Positions 1 through 7,577 are shown, numbered from the stretch's first letter. The stretch: DNA of 12,309 nucleotides from Helicobacteraceae bacterium (GCA_947497635.1 CANMHZ010000016.1:1-12309), one strand, 5' to 3'. Translations and numbers: made by a program. The notes: a model not told the origin generated them from the sequence alone.

Positions 1-2
1 CT

Positions 3-1787
3 GCATTTCTTGGTTCATTAGTAGTTATCCCTCTTGTTTTGATTGGACGAGCTTTGAATCAAACGACGATGGGGTTTATTGCTGCCCTTATCGGTTCTGT
101 CGCTTATAGCTACTACAACCGTACAATGAGTGGCTATTACGATACCGATATGCTCAATATTGTATTCCCTGTATTTGAGATCTATTCTCTTATCCTCGCC
201 CTTACCCATCAGCGCAACCGCTATCTTATTCCCATCTCTCTTTCAATAGCGCTCTATCAATGGTGGTATCATCAAGCGTATTCTCTGGATACAGCTCTCT
301 TTATGATAATCATTGCGTATGCTATTTTCTTTGATCGCAAAAATAATTATATTTACAAAATAGCTCTTTTTATCCTCATCGGAATTTTATCCCTCCCTGT
401 TTGGATGAAACTTATAATGGCTTTTGCTATTTTCTCTTTTTTCCATTTTCAACCCAAACAGAATGAAAAATGGTTTTGGGCTCTTTTTGCAGGGGTTGCA
501 CTCTTGTATTTCGCAACAGGGGGGATTGATCCGATTTGGGGACAACTCAAAGGGTATCTTGTTCGTGAAAAACTATCCAATGATGATGGCTTACACTTCT
601 TTAACGTAGCTCAAACGATTCGTGAAGCAGGACTTATCCCCTTTACCATTTTTGCCGAACGAATCAGCGGACATACTATCACCTTTGTACTCGCATGTAT
701 CGGTTATATTCTTAGCCTTATCGCGTATCGTCCCCTTATCATCACCCTCCCCCTCGTTGCACTTGGATTTATTGCCATGTCAGCAGGTCTACGTTTTACG
801 ATCTATGCCGTTGCCCCTATGGCTCTTGGGTTCGCATATTTATTACTGCTCATCATCCAGAGTATCGAAAAACGTTGGCTACAAATCATAACCCTCTTTG
901 TTTTCACGGGAGTTGCGCTCTATCCCAATTATCTTCATATCAAAGAGTATATGACCCCCACTGTTTTCACTACACAAGAGGTATCGATGCTAGATAAGCT
1001 CGAAAAAATAGCAAGCCGTGAAGATTATGTTATCTCCTGGTGGGATTATGGTTATCCTATTCGCTACTACAGTGATCTCAAAACACTTGTTGATGGGGGA
1101 AAACACACAGGTGACGTCAACTATCCTGCTAGCTACATCCTCACACAACCTCAGCAAAATGCAGCATTTATGTCACGATTAGCCATCGAGTATACCGAAA
1201 AAGGGTGGGAGAACAATAAAACCGCCATTATCGCCGAAATGCTCAAAGATTCTAAAGCCGATAGTGTCGATGATATGATGGTCAATCTTCAGCTTAATCC
1301 AACCTCTCTTCCTAAACCGACCCGCGATATTTATCTCTATCTCCCTCTTCGAATGATGGATATTCTCCCTACTGTCACCCTCTTTAGCCATCTTGATCTC
1401 AAAAATCCTGATAACAAAGAAGAACAGCCTTTCTTTTATGCTACACAACAGATACAAGATACAGGAAAAATAATTGAGTTGGGCAATGGAATCTCAATCC
1501 TCAAAGAGAAAAGCATCCTCAAAATGGGGAGTCAAGAGATCCCTATCAAAGGGTTTTATGAAGTCGGCTACAACAAGGAGAACAAGCTTCAGGTGAAGGA
1601 ACAGCATCTTGCTTCCGAAGGGCTGAATGTTATTTACATGGCAAGCTATGGACGATTTGTAATTGTAGATGATTTTTATTTCAATTCTACCTATATTCAG
1701 ATGTTTGTTTTTGACCATTACGACCCCAAATTGTTTGAGCCTGTCTTGAGCGATCCGATGACCAAAATTTATAAACTAAAAGTATGA
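3..1787 (+). CDS. pglB: PglB bacterial oligosaccharyltransferase (STT3 family), 5'-truncated
   Basis: Integral inner-membrane enzyme that moves a glycan from undecaprenyl diphosphate to Asn of periplasmic proteins. The frame is open from the first complete codon, with no stop before the edge, so the true start lies upstream; comparison with Campylobacter PglB (about 713 aa) suggests roughly 107 residues are missing. Visible motifs, numbered from base 3: second DxD in YYDTDML (D47, D49); TIxE as TIRE ending at E208; an Arg 12 residues later (R220), matching C. lari R331, which reads the acidic -2 residue; GLRF; the hallmark WWDYG at 346-350 followed by KTLVDGGKH; and an RMMDI segment resembling the MxxI motif. 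Multiple hydrophobic helices precede a soluble C-terminal domain of about 250 residues. The C terminus (YDPKLFEPV...KIYKLKV) resembles C. lari PglB. A bacterial D/E-x-N-x-S/T sequon is inferred from R220. The stop overlaps pglE by ATGA. Identification is very secure. Confidence 0.95.
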   Translation, partial: AFLGSLVVIPLVLIGRALNQTTMGFIAALIGSVAYSYYNRTMSGYYDTDMLNIVFPVFEIYSLILALTHQRNRYLIPISLSIALYQWWYHQAYSLDTALFMIIIAYAIFFDRKNNYIYKIALFILIGILSLPVWMKLIMAFAIFSFFHFQPKQNEKWFWALFAGVALLYFATGGIDPIWGQLKGYLVREKLSNDDGLHFFNVAQTIREAGLIPFTIFAERISGHTITFVLACIGYILSLIAYRPLIITLPLVALGFIAMSAGLRFTIYAVAPMALGFAYLLLLIIQSIEKRWLQIITLFVFTGVALYPNYLHIKEYMTPTVFTTQEVSMLDKLEKIASREDYVISWWDYGYPIRYYSDLKTLVDGGKHTGDVNYPASYILTQPQQNAAFMSRLAIEYTEKGWENNKTAIIAEMLKDSKADSVDDMMVNLQLNPTSLPKPTRDIYLYLPLRMMDILPTVTLFSHLDLKNPDNKEEQPFFYATQQIQDTGKIIELGNGISILKEKSILKMGSQEIPIKGFYEVGYNKENKLQVKEQHLASEGLNVIYMASYGRFVIVDDFYFNSTYIQMFVFDHYDPKLFEPVLSDPMTKIYKLKV

Positions 1788-2899
1788 CTATGCAAAATTC
1801 TCGCCTCTTCCTCTCCCCCCCCGATATGAGCGGTCGAGAACAAACGTATATTGCGGAAGCGTTTGAAAGCAATTACATTGCCCCTCTTGGTCCGATGGTA
1901 GAGCGGTTTGAGCAAAGTATTATGAACCTTACCCATACCCCAAATGCCCTCGCCCTTTCATCTGCTACCGCCGCACTTCATCTTGCCCTTCGTGTATTGG
2001 GCATTGGGGCAGAAGATATTGTCCTCGCCTCCTCGTTTACCTTTATCGGCTCCATTGCCCCCATCCTCTACCAAAATGCCACCCCCTATTTTATTGATAG
2101 CGATACAAAGAGTTGGAATTTAGACCCCACTCTTTTAGAAGAGGCGATACGCAAAGCTCCCAAAAAGCCCAAAGCTCTTATCGTAACCCATCTGTACGGT
2201 CAATGCGCCGATTTGAAACGAATTTGTGAGATTTGTACGGCTCACGACATTTATCTTATTGAAGATGCCGCCGAAAGCTTAGGGGCTACCTTTGAACGTC
2301 AACAAAGCGGAACCTTTGGGATTTTCGGTGTCTACAGTTTTAACGGCAATAAAATTCTCACGACCTCAGGGGGTGGAATGCTTGTTTCTCCTCATAAAGA
2401 ACTTATTGATAAAGCCCGTTTTTACTCTACTCAAGCACGTGATGATGCCCCTTATTATGAGCATACCGAGTTTGGATACAACTATCGCCTAAGCAATATT
2501 TTAGCGGCTATCGGAGTGGCACAGATGGAAGTATTAAGTGAACGAATTGCAAAAAAACAGATGATTTTTGAGTGGTACCGTGAAGAGCTAAAGAACATTA
2601 ATGAAATTTCCTTTATGCCCTCTCTTCCAAACGCCCAAGGAAATCGTTGGCTCACTACCCTCACCTTTGACCATACCGATCCCGAAAAAATCCGTCTTGC
2701 ATTGGAAGAGGAAAATATCGAAAGCCGTCCCTTGTGGAAACCAATGCACCTTCAACCCCTTTTCCAAGAAGCTTTTCGTATCGAAAATGGGACTTCTCAA
2801 AGCCTCTTTGAAAAAGGGCTTTGCCTCCCCTCTGGAACCAAAATGTCTCGTGCTGATGTAGCAAGAGTCTGTAATCTCCTTAAAAAGTCTCTTGCATGA
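1784..2899 (+). CDS. pglE: PglE-type UDP-4-amino-sugar aminotransferase (DegT/DnrJ/EryC1/StrS family)
   Basis: PLP-dependent aminotransferase expected to convert UDP-4-keto-6-deoxy-GlcNAc, the PglF product, to the UDP-4-amino sugar using glutamate, the second step towards UDP-diNAc-bacillosamine. It has 371 aa, usual for the family. Visible features: N-terminal LSPPDMSGREQTYI with N30-Y31-I32-A33-P34-L35-G36, the substrate-end motif of this family; SSATAALHLAL (59-69), which holds cofactor phosphate; EDAAESLGA (160-168), the Asp that contacts the PLP pyridine nitrogen; and SFNGNK with K190 as the Schiff-base lysine, close to K184 of C. jejuni PglE. The C-terminal half has WLTTLTF and RPLWKPMHLQP, also typical. 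The start at 1784 overlaps the pglB stop as ATGA; an in-frame ATG at 1790 is possible but less likely. The stop overlaps pglF. Related family members make perosamine or legionaminic precursors, but the flanking pglB and pglF favour bacillosamine. Confidence 0.9.
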   Translation: MTMQNSRLFLSPPDMSGREQTYIAEAFESNYIAPLGPMVERFEQSIMNLTHTPNALALSSATAALHLALRVLGIGAEDIVLASSFTFIGSIAPILYQNATPYFIDSDTKSWNLDPTLLEEAIRKAPKKPKALIVTHLYGQCADLKRICEICTAHDIYLIEDAAESLGATFERQQSGTFGIFGVYSFNGNKILTTSGGGMLVSPHKELIDKARFYSTQARDDAPYYEHTEFGYNYRLSNILAAIGVAQMEVLSERIAKKQMIFEWYREELKNINEISFMPSLPNAQGNRWLTTLTFDHTDPEKIRLALEEENIESRPLWKPMHLQPLFQEAFRIENGTSQSLFEKGLCLPSGTKMSRADVARVCNLLKKSLA

Positions 2900-4677
2900 G
2901 GAGATGGCTACGCCCGAACAGTACCAACCGTATCTCTTTTTTTATCCTGGCTGATACCTTTTTATCCATCTTCACTCTCTATATTGCGTATCTTCTTCGC
3001 TTTAATTTTCAGATACCCAACGAGTTTTTAACTCCATTTTTATCCGTTTTTTTCACTCTGCTAGGACTCAAACTTCTCTTTATTACTCTCTTTAAGAATT
3101 ACACGATTATCTGGCGTTTTTTTGATTTGAGCGATGCAAAAGGGCTTTTTCAAGCCCATCTTGTAGCATATACTGTATTTGGCTTGATTTATAACATTTT
3201 CCCTGAACCTTTTTCCCCTTTTCCTCGGAGTGTTATCATCATTGATTTTCTCCTCTCCTTTACTACTCTTGGTCTACTACGATTTTCAAAACGTCTTCTC
3301 CTCGAATCACGTCGCGATATTCATAATTATAGCACCACCCTCATCGTCGGCATTTCCAATCACACAGGCAACCTCATCAAAAGTACCCTTGAAAATTCCA
3401 ATGATTATTACCCCCTCGCCATCCTTGCCCTCCAAGAAAAAAACTATAATATGATCGGTTCTACAATCCAAAACCTGAAAATTATCGGGGTTGAAAAGCT
3501 GCAAGAGACGATCAAAACCCACCATATCACCACCGCTATCATCGACGGGTCCCTCTCTGACACCTATTTGCGTGAAGCGTACCAACTCTTGAGCGATGCA
3601 GGAATCCAAGAGATCAAACGCTCACGCTTACTGGATGAGTCCCACAACACCATCGAATCGCTCTCTCTCGAAGAGCTTCTCGCCCGTCACCCCAAAGATC
3701 TTGACCAAAAAACCATTGGAACATTCATAGAAGGAAAAACCGTCGTTATCACAGGAGCGGGGGGGAGTATCGGAAGTGAGATAGCGTTGCAGTGTCAAAA
3801 ATTTGGAGCAAAAGCCCTTGTTTTGATCGATAACAGTGAATACAATCTTTATCAAATAGGGGAAAAGCTCCCTAGTACCTCCCTCCATTTAACCAATATT
3901 TTAGACAAAAAAGCTCTTGATACCATTATTGGCTCCTCCAAGCCTGATATCCTCATCCATGCCGCCGCCTACAAGCACGTGCCTCTGTGTGAAGCAAATA
4001 TCCACGCGGCTATCACGAACAACATCATAGGAAGCCGTAACGTTATCGACAGTGCTATTGCCCACGCTGTTTCTAAGATTGTTATTATCTCAACCGATAA
4101 AGCGGTACGCCCTACCAATATTATGGGGGCAACAAAACGGATCGTCGAACTCTACGCCCAAAACGTTGACCCAAAGAAAAGCGAAATCGTTTCCGTCCGT
4201 TTTGGGAATGTTCTAGGCTCCAGCGGAAGCGTTATCCCCAAATTCAAAGCCCAAATCGATAGCGGTGGACCCATCACCCTCACCCACCCCGATATTACCC
4301 GCTATTTTATGCTGATCGGCGAAGCGTGCCAACTCGTCCTTCAAGCTGCCGCTATTGCGAAGGGGGGGGAACTCTTCATCCTCGATATGGGAGAACCGAT
4401 TAAAATTATTGATTTGGCACGCACCATGATTCGCCTCTATGCAACCAAACCAATTGAGATAGTCATGAGTGGCTTGCGTCCGGGAGAAAAACTGTACGAA
4501 GAATTATTAATTGATGAAAGTGAGCAAAAAACGGTGTTTGAATCAATATTCATCGCCCGTTCATCGCCCTATCCGATAGAGAAACTATGTGACGATATAG
4601 AAGCATTAGAAGGGAGCAACACTCCCGTTGAAGCGTTGCAAAAAATTGTGCCAGAGTTTAAACCCTCCAGCGTATAA
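2896..4677 (+). CDS. pglF: PglF-type membrane UDP-GlcNAc 4,6-dehydratase (long-chain SDR)
   Basis: Catalyses NAD-dependent dehydration of UDP-GlcNAc to UDP-2-acetamido-2,6-dideoxy-4-keto-hexose, the committed step of UDP-bacillosamine synthesis. 593 aa, similar to C. jejuni PglF (590). Four predicted membrane helices lie at about 16-40, 43-65, 86-103 and 112-130. A Rossmann-like middle domain spans about 145-260 (TLIVGISNHTGNL). The catalytic SDR domain starts at about 280 with TGAGGSIGSE (G287, G290, G293), followed by HAAAYKHVPL. The active site reads STDKAVRPTNIMGATK: T400, D401, K402, M410 and K414. These match T395, D396, K397 and M405 of C. jejuni PglF, where Met replaces the usual SDR Tyr. 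RFGNVLGSSGSVIPKF and GLRPGEKLYEELL are family signatures. The start overlaps pglE by ATGA, so translation is probably coupled. Homologues (WbpM, CapD, FlaA1-like) share this fold, but the locus points to PglF. Confidence 0.93.
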   Translation: MRRWLRPNSTNRISFFILADTFLSIFTLYIAYLLRFNFQIPNEFLTPFLSVFFTLLGLKLLFITLFKNYTIIWRFFDLSDAKGLFQAHLVAYTVFGLIYNIFPEPFSPFPRSVIIIDFLLSFTTLGLLRFSKRLLLESRRDIHNYSTTLIVGISNHTGNLIKSTLENSNDYYPLAILALQEKNYNMIGSTIQNLKIIGVEKLQETIKTHHITTAIIDGSLSDTYLREAYQLLSDAGIQEIKRSRLLDESHNTIESLSLEELLARHPKDLDQKTIGTFIEGKTVVITGAGGSIGSEIALQCQKFGAKALVLIDNSEYNLYQIGEKLPSTSLHLTNILDKKALDTIIGSSKPDILIHAAAYKHVPLCEANIHAAITNNIIGSRNVIDSAIAHAVSKIVIISTDKAVRPTNIMGATKRIVELYAQNVDPKKSEIVSVRFGNVLGSSGSVIPKFKAQIDSGGPITLTHPDITRYFMLIGEACQLVLQAAAIAKGGELFILDMGEPIKIIDLARTMIRLYATKPIEIVMSGLRPGEKLYEELLIDESEQKTVFESIFIARSSPYPIEKLCDDIEALEGSNTPVEALQKIVPEFKPSSV

Positions 4678-4678
4678 A

Positions 4679-6367
4679 TTATAACTCTGTTTTTAACGCG
4701 GCACCATTGGAAGCATTGGAAACAAGTAAACTATAGCGTTTAAGCCATTTGGACTTAATCTCTTTTTTGAGCGGTTTCCAGTGAAGTCGTCGTTGTTCAA
4801 GAACTTCATAGCTAACATTGAGTTGCAAGAGATGTTTATCGACATCAAGACTGATCTCATCCCCATCCTCAACAAGTCCGATCAATCCCCCCTCAGCTGC
4901 TTCTGGACTCACGTGACCGATACTAGCTCCCCGAGTCGCACCCGAAAAACGTCCGTCGGTGATAAGGGCAACGCTCTCACCAAGCCCCATACCCATGATG
5001 AGAGCCGTAGGAGCTAACATCTCCTGCATCCCTGGACCACCTTTTGGTCCTTCATAACGGATAACGACAACATCGCCCGCTTTGACGTTATGACCCATAA
5101 TCCCTTTGATCGCTTCATCTTGAGAATTAAAGCAGATCGCTTTGCCTGTAAACTGACGCATATTTGGGGTGATTCCCGCTGTTTTAACAACTGCCCCCTC
5201 TTCCGCAAGATTCCCGAACAGAATCGACAATCCACCCACAGGAGAGAAAGCGTTTTCATTGGTATGGATGATATTAGTATCTTTAATCACCGCATCTTTG
5301 ATCCGTTCACCCAAGGTCTCACCGGTAATGGTCATTGCATCAAGATGCAAAACACCACCACGACGACTTACCTCTTTCATAACAGCATTGACACCGCCTG
5401 CACGGTTAATGTCATCCATGTGCACTGTTGAGAGTGACGGAGAAATTTTCGCAATATGGGCAACTTCTTGGCTAATTTTATTGATTTGGGTAATATCGAA
5501 ATCAACTTCTGCCTCTTTGGCAATACTCAACAGATGAAGAACCGTATTAGACGAACCACCCATTGCCATATCAATAACGAACGCATTGTGAATTGCTTTA
5601 TCGTTAAGGATATTGCGCATATTCCATTTTTCGCTGTTCTCGTCTTTGACCATCTCAACGATCCGCTTTGCTGCTTCTTTGACCATTGCAATACGCTCAG
5701 GAGTCATCGCCAAAACCGTACCATTTCCAGGAAGTGCTACCCCCATTGCTTCACAGAGAGTATTCATCGAATTTGCCGTAAACATCCCAGAACACGATCC
5801 ACCACTCGGACACGCCTCGCACTCGATTTCATAAAGCTCTTCATCGGACATATTGCCATTAGCGTGTTGACCGACCGCTTCAAACGCTGTCGCAAGATCA
5901 ATCGCTGTTCCATCTTTTTTGTGCCCTGCCTTCATCGGACCACCAGAGACAAAAATGGTTGGAACATTCACACGCAAAGCACCCATCAACATCCCCGGAA
6001 CGATTTTGTCACAGTTAGGGATACAAATCAACCCATCCAGCTTGTGGGCGTTCATGACCGTCTCGATACTATCGGCGATCAATTCACGGCTAGGAAGGGA
6101 GTACAACATCCCATCATGCCCCATAGCAATCCCATCATCAACACCGATAGTATTAAATTCAAATGGAACACCGCCAGCCTCACGAATCGCCTCTTTGACA
6201 ATACGACCATACTCTTGGAGGAAAAAGTGCCCTGGAATAATATCAATATGAGAATTGGCTACCCCAATAAACGGTTTATCGAAATCTTCATCTTTTAACC
6301 CTGTTGCTCGGAGCAAACTACGGTGAGGAGTTTTGTCAAACCCTTTTTTAATTGTATCACTGCGCAT
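4679..6367 (-). CDS. ilvD: Dihydroxy-acid dehydratase IlvD
   Basis: Iron-sulfur dehydratase of isoleucine, valine and pantothenate synthesis. It converts 2,3-dihydroxy-3-methylbutanoate and its methylpentanoate homologue to 2-keto acids in the cytoplasm. 562 aa, about the C. jejuni length (558). Visible: RSLLRATGLKDEDFDKPFIGVANS near the N terminus; P45-G46-H47 where [2Fe-2S] members have a Cys, as in E. coli IlvD; GVDDGIAMGHDGMLYSLPSRELIADS (75-100); cluster-ligand region C119-D120-K121; ACPSGGSCSGMFTANSMNTLCEAMG with C186 and C192; MAMGGSSNTVLHLL; and the C-terminal RYEGPKGGPGMQEML and ALITDGRFSGATRG. The PGH signature suggests the oxygen-labile [4Fe-4S] class (family knowledge plus inference). 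The start is supported by AAGGA just upstream and by the conserved MRSD N terminus. It is convergent with pglF, with one base between the stop codons, and no other ilv gene is adjacent. Confidence 0.97.
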   Translation of the reverse strand: MRSDTIKKGFDKTPHRSLLRATGLKDEDFDKPFIGVANSHIDIIPGHFFLQEYGRIVKEAIREAGGVPFEFNTIGVDDGIAMGHDGMLYSLPSRELIADSIETVMNAHKLDGLICIPNCDKIVPGMLMGALRVNVPTIFVSGGPMKAGHKKDGTAIDLATAFEAVGQHANGNMSDEELYEIECEACPSGGSCSGMFTANSMNTLCEAMGVALPGNGTVLAMTPERIAMVKEAAKRIVEMVKDENSEKWNMRNILNDKAIHNAFVIDMAMGGSSNTVLHLLSIAKEAEVDFDITQINKISQEVAHIAKISPSLSTVHMDDINRAGGVNAVMKEVSRRGGVLHLDAMTITGETLGERIKDAVIKDTNIIHTNENAFSPVGGLSILFGNLAEEGAVVKTAGITPNMRQFTGKAICFNSQDEAIKGIMGHNVKAGDVVVIRYEGPKGGPGMQEMLAPTALIMGMGLGESVALITDGRFSGATRGASIGHVSPEAAEGGLIGLVEDGDEISLDVDKHLLQLNVSYEVLEQRRLHWKPLKKEIKSKWLKRYSLLVSNASNGAALKTEL

Positions 6368-6403
6368 AAATATCCTTCATTTTACTTTTGATTTTTCTAT
6401 ATT

Positions 6404-6409
6404 ATTATA
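6404..6409 (-). promoter_or_regulatory. Candidate -10 box of ilvD
   Basis: On the minus strand a perfect TATAAT lies about 37 bases upstream of the ilvD start, preceded by TTTGGT. No good -35 element is evident, which is common for Campylobacterota vegetative promoters. An AAGGA ribosome binding site follows at about 6372-6377. No riboswitch-like or leader-peptide structure was recognised in this short leader. Confidence 0.45.
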
Positions 6410-6447
6410 ACCAAACTCCACTTTTTTCTAAAATTATCGAAAACCTC

Positions 6448-6476
6448 TTTACAACACTTATTTTTTTTGGTATACT
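6448..6476 (+). promoter_or_regulatory. Vegetative promoter of the tRNA cluster
   Basis: TTTACA (6448-6453) and TATACT (6471-6476) are separated by 17 bases; each matches the consensus hexamer at five of six positions. A run of eight T followed by TGG sits directly before the -10 box, the T-tract plus extended -10 arrangement typical of Campylobacterota. Transcription would start near 6483, about 13 bases before mature tRNA-Gly. Confidence 0.65.
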
Positions 6477-6495
6477 TCCACTCCACAAAGAAAGT

Positions 6496-6570
<75 letters not shown>

Positions 6571-6571
6571 T

Positions 6572-6620
6572 ATATCTCAGTTAAAGTATTAGAAATAATT
6601 TTTTAACTGAGATATTTTTT
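6572..6620 (+). terminator. Perfect 14-bp hairpin with T-run between tRNA-Gly and tRNA-Leu
   Basis: ATATCTCAGTTAAA (6572-6585) and its exact reverse complement (6602-6615) flank a 16-base loop and lead into a run of T ending at 6620. It starts two bases after the CCA end of tRNA-Gly. The shape is that of an intrinsic terminator, although the stem is AT-rich. Three more tRNA genes follow on the same strand with no clear promoter in the remaining nine bases. It may therefore be a leaky terminator or a processing element. Confidence 0.6.
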
Positions 6621-6629
6621 GTTACCGTT

Positions 6630-6716
6630 GCCCGGATGGCGAAATCGGTAGACGCAAGGGACTTAAAATCCCTCGGTGGTAACACTGTGCCGGTTCAAGT
6701 CCGGCTCCGGGCACCA
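6630..6716 (+). tRNA. tRNA-Leu (anticodon TAA)
   Basis: An 87-base class II tRNA with encoded CCA. The acceptor GCCCGGA pairs with TCCGGGC, followed by A73 and CCA. The D-arm contains GGCGAAATCGGTAGACGC. The anticodon stem AGGGA/TCCCT encloses CTTAAAA with TAA at 6664-6666. The long variable arm is CGGTGGTAACACTG, and the T-arm GCCGG-TTCAAGT-CCGGC follows. Nine bases separate it from tRNA-Cys. Confidence 0.97.
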
Positions 6717-6725
6717 CAAATGGAT

Positions 6726-6799
6726 GGTGGCATGGCCAAGTGGTAAGGCGCTGGTTTGCAAAACCTTGACCCCCAGTTCGAATCTGGGTGCCACCTCCA
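6726..6799 (+). tRNA. tRNA-Cys (anticodon GCA), imperfect anticodon stem
   Basis: A 74-base cloverleaf with encoded CCA. The acceptor GGTGGCA pairs with TGCCACC, followed by T73, the expected cysteine discriminator. The D-stem GCC/GGC and T-arm CCCAG-TTCGAAT-CTGGG are intact. The anticodon loop is TTGCAAA. The stem strands CTGGT and ACCTT pair at only three of five positions: 27-43 is C/T and 28-42 is T/T. The identity is clear; the weak stem is discussed under findings. Confidence 0.92.
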
Positions 6800-6826
6800 A
6801 ATTGTAAGATAGTCTCATTTTTATAC

Positions 6827-6914
6827 GGGTCACTGGCAGAGTGGTCGATTGCACCGGTCTTGAAAACCGGCGAGGGTTAAACCTCCTAAGGTTCAAATCC
6901 TTAGTGGCCCGCCA
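6827..6914 (+). tRNA. tRNA-Ser (anticodon TGA)
   Basis: An 88-base class II tRNA with encoded CCA. The acceptor GGGTCAC pairs with GTGGCCC (one T-G wobble), followed by G73 and CCA. The D-arm is GCAGAGTGGTCGATTGC. The anticodon stem CCGGT/ACCGG encloses CTTGAAA with TGA at 6861-6863. The variable arm contains GAGGGTTAAACCTC and the T-arm is TAAGG-TTCAAAT-CCTTA. Last gene of the cluster. Confidence 0.96.
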
Positions 6915-6967
6915 CATTTATTTTACACACTTCCCTTATTTATTAATAATCTTAATCTTACCCTTCA

Positions 6968-6987
6968 GTTTTGTCAAAACAATTTTT
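6968..6987 (+). terminator. Weak candidate terminator after the tRNA cluster
   Basis: GTTTT-GTC-AAAAC forms a 5-bp stem followed by AA and five T. It is short and AT-rich, so support is thin, but it is the only hairpin with a T-run seen in the roughly 100 bases after tRNA-Ser. Nothing else recognisable lies between 6915 and 7017. Confidence 0.3.
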
Positions 6988-7017
6988 AAATATTTTTACG
7001 CCAATCTTTCTTGCTCT

Positions 7018-7577
7018 TTACTCAAAACAAAAGTCTCCATGTTTAAAAAGAGCAACACACGCATCAACGACATCAGCATCAAGCTTGCTTCCTCGTTCTT
7101 GGGTAATAATCTCCATTGCAACATCCACTCCTAATGCAGCGCGGTAAGGACGATGGTTACTAATCGCTTCGACAATATCAGCAACGGTTATGATACGTGC
7201 TTCAAGGATAAATGTGCTAAAAAGAGCGTTGACTAACTTATCTCTGGTCGTTTCTAGCAAAATCACCGCCGTGAGGTTGGCTTGGACAATAGCCCTTTTT
7301 CATTGACGGTACAATAACCGATAGGGGCTAAGTCATAGAGGTCACAATAGCGTACTCGTTGCACATCCAATTCCATTTGCGTCCTACGCAACTCCTCATT
7401 TTGTATCTCAAGTTCTATTTGATGAACCCGTAATTCATGGAGCATCTGCTGTACTTCATTGAGGGGGAGTGATTCAAAAGGTCTTAGCTCATTTTCACTT
7501 GCAATTTTTTCGGCCTTACTTCGCAAATCAGATTTTGATGTTTGTGAAATAGCTTCTCTTTCTAAATGTTTGTCCAT
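7018..7577 (-). pseudogene. Remnant of a PAS-domain / HD-GYP signalling protein (frameshift plus internal deletion)
   Basis: The N-terminal frame (from 7577; AAGGG ribosome site upstream) encodes a coiled-coil lead (HELRVHQIELEIQNEELRRTQ) and the beginning of a PAS domain (YCDLYDLAPIGYCTVNEKGL), then goes out of frame and stops at about 7263. From about 7290 another frame continues the same PAS domain (IVQANLTAV, then LLETTRDKLVNALFSTFIL). One base is therefore missing near 7290-7293. At about 7200-7210 the PAS text runs directly into the end of an HD-GYP domain (EARIITVADIVEAISNHRPYRAALG...VVDACVALF). The rest of the PAS domain and all the catalytic HD and GYP residues are gone. An intact ancestor would have been a sensor with cyclic-di-GMP phosphodiesterase output (family knowledge). 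The remaining 104-aa N-terminal piece could still be translated, but catalysis is impossible. Confidence 0.85.

Noticed and set aside
39..41. TTG at 39 as the start of pglB
   Set aside because: The frame is open to the window edge, and the enzyme's N-terminal helices and first DxD would be missing. The gene clearly starts upstream.
5456..6298. Long plus-strand reading frame of 280 aa inside ilvD
   Set aside because: It lies wholly antisense to a complete, well-conserved ilvD. The protein is rich in rare and charged combinations (many His, Arg, Asn and Cys) with no recognisable domain and no ribosome site.
6663..6917. 84-aa minus-strand reading frame across the tRNA genes (contains RFELGVKVLQTSALPLGHAT)
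   Set aside because: It is antisense to tRNA-Leu, tRNA-Cys and tRNA-Ser. Such translated tRNA complements are a well-known source of false proteins.
6827..7017. Possible phage or island attachment site at the 3' end of tRNA-Ser
   Set aside because: I found no second copy of the tRNA 3' end within the window and no integrase, so there is no evidence of integration.
6841..7134. 97-aa plus-strand frame starting inside tRNA-Ser and running into the PAS/HD-GYP remnant
   Set aside because: It overlaps a tRNA gene and the antisense of the remnant, with no ribosome site or recognisable domain.
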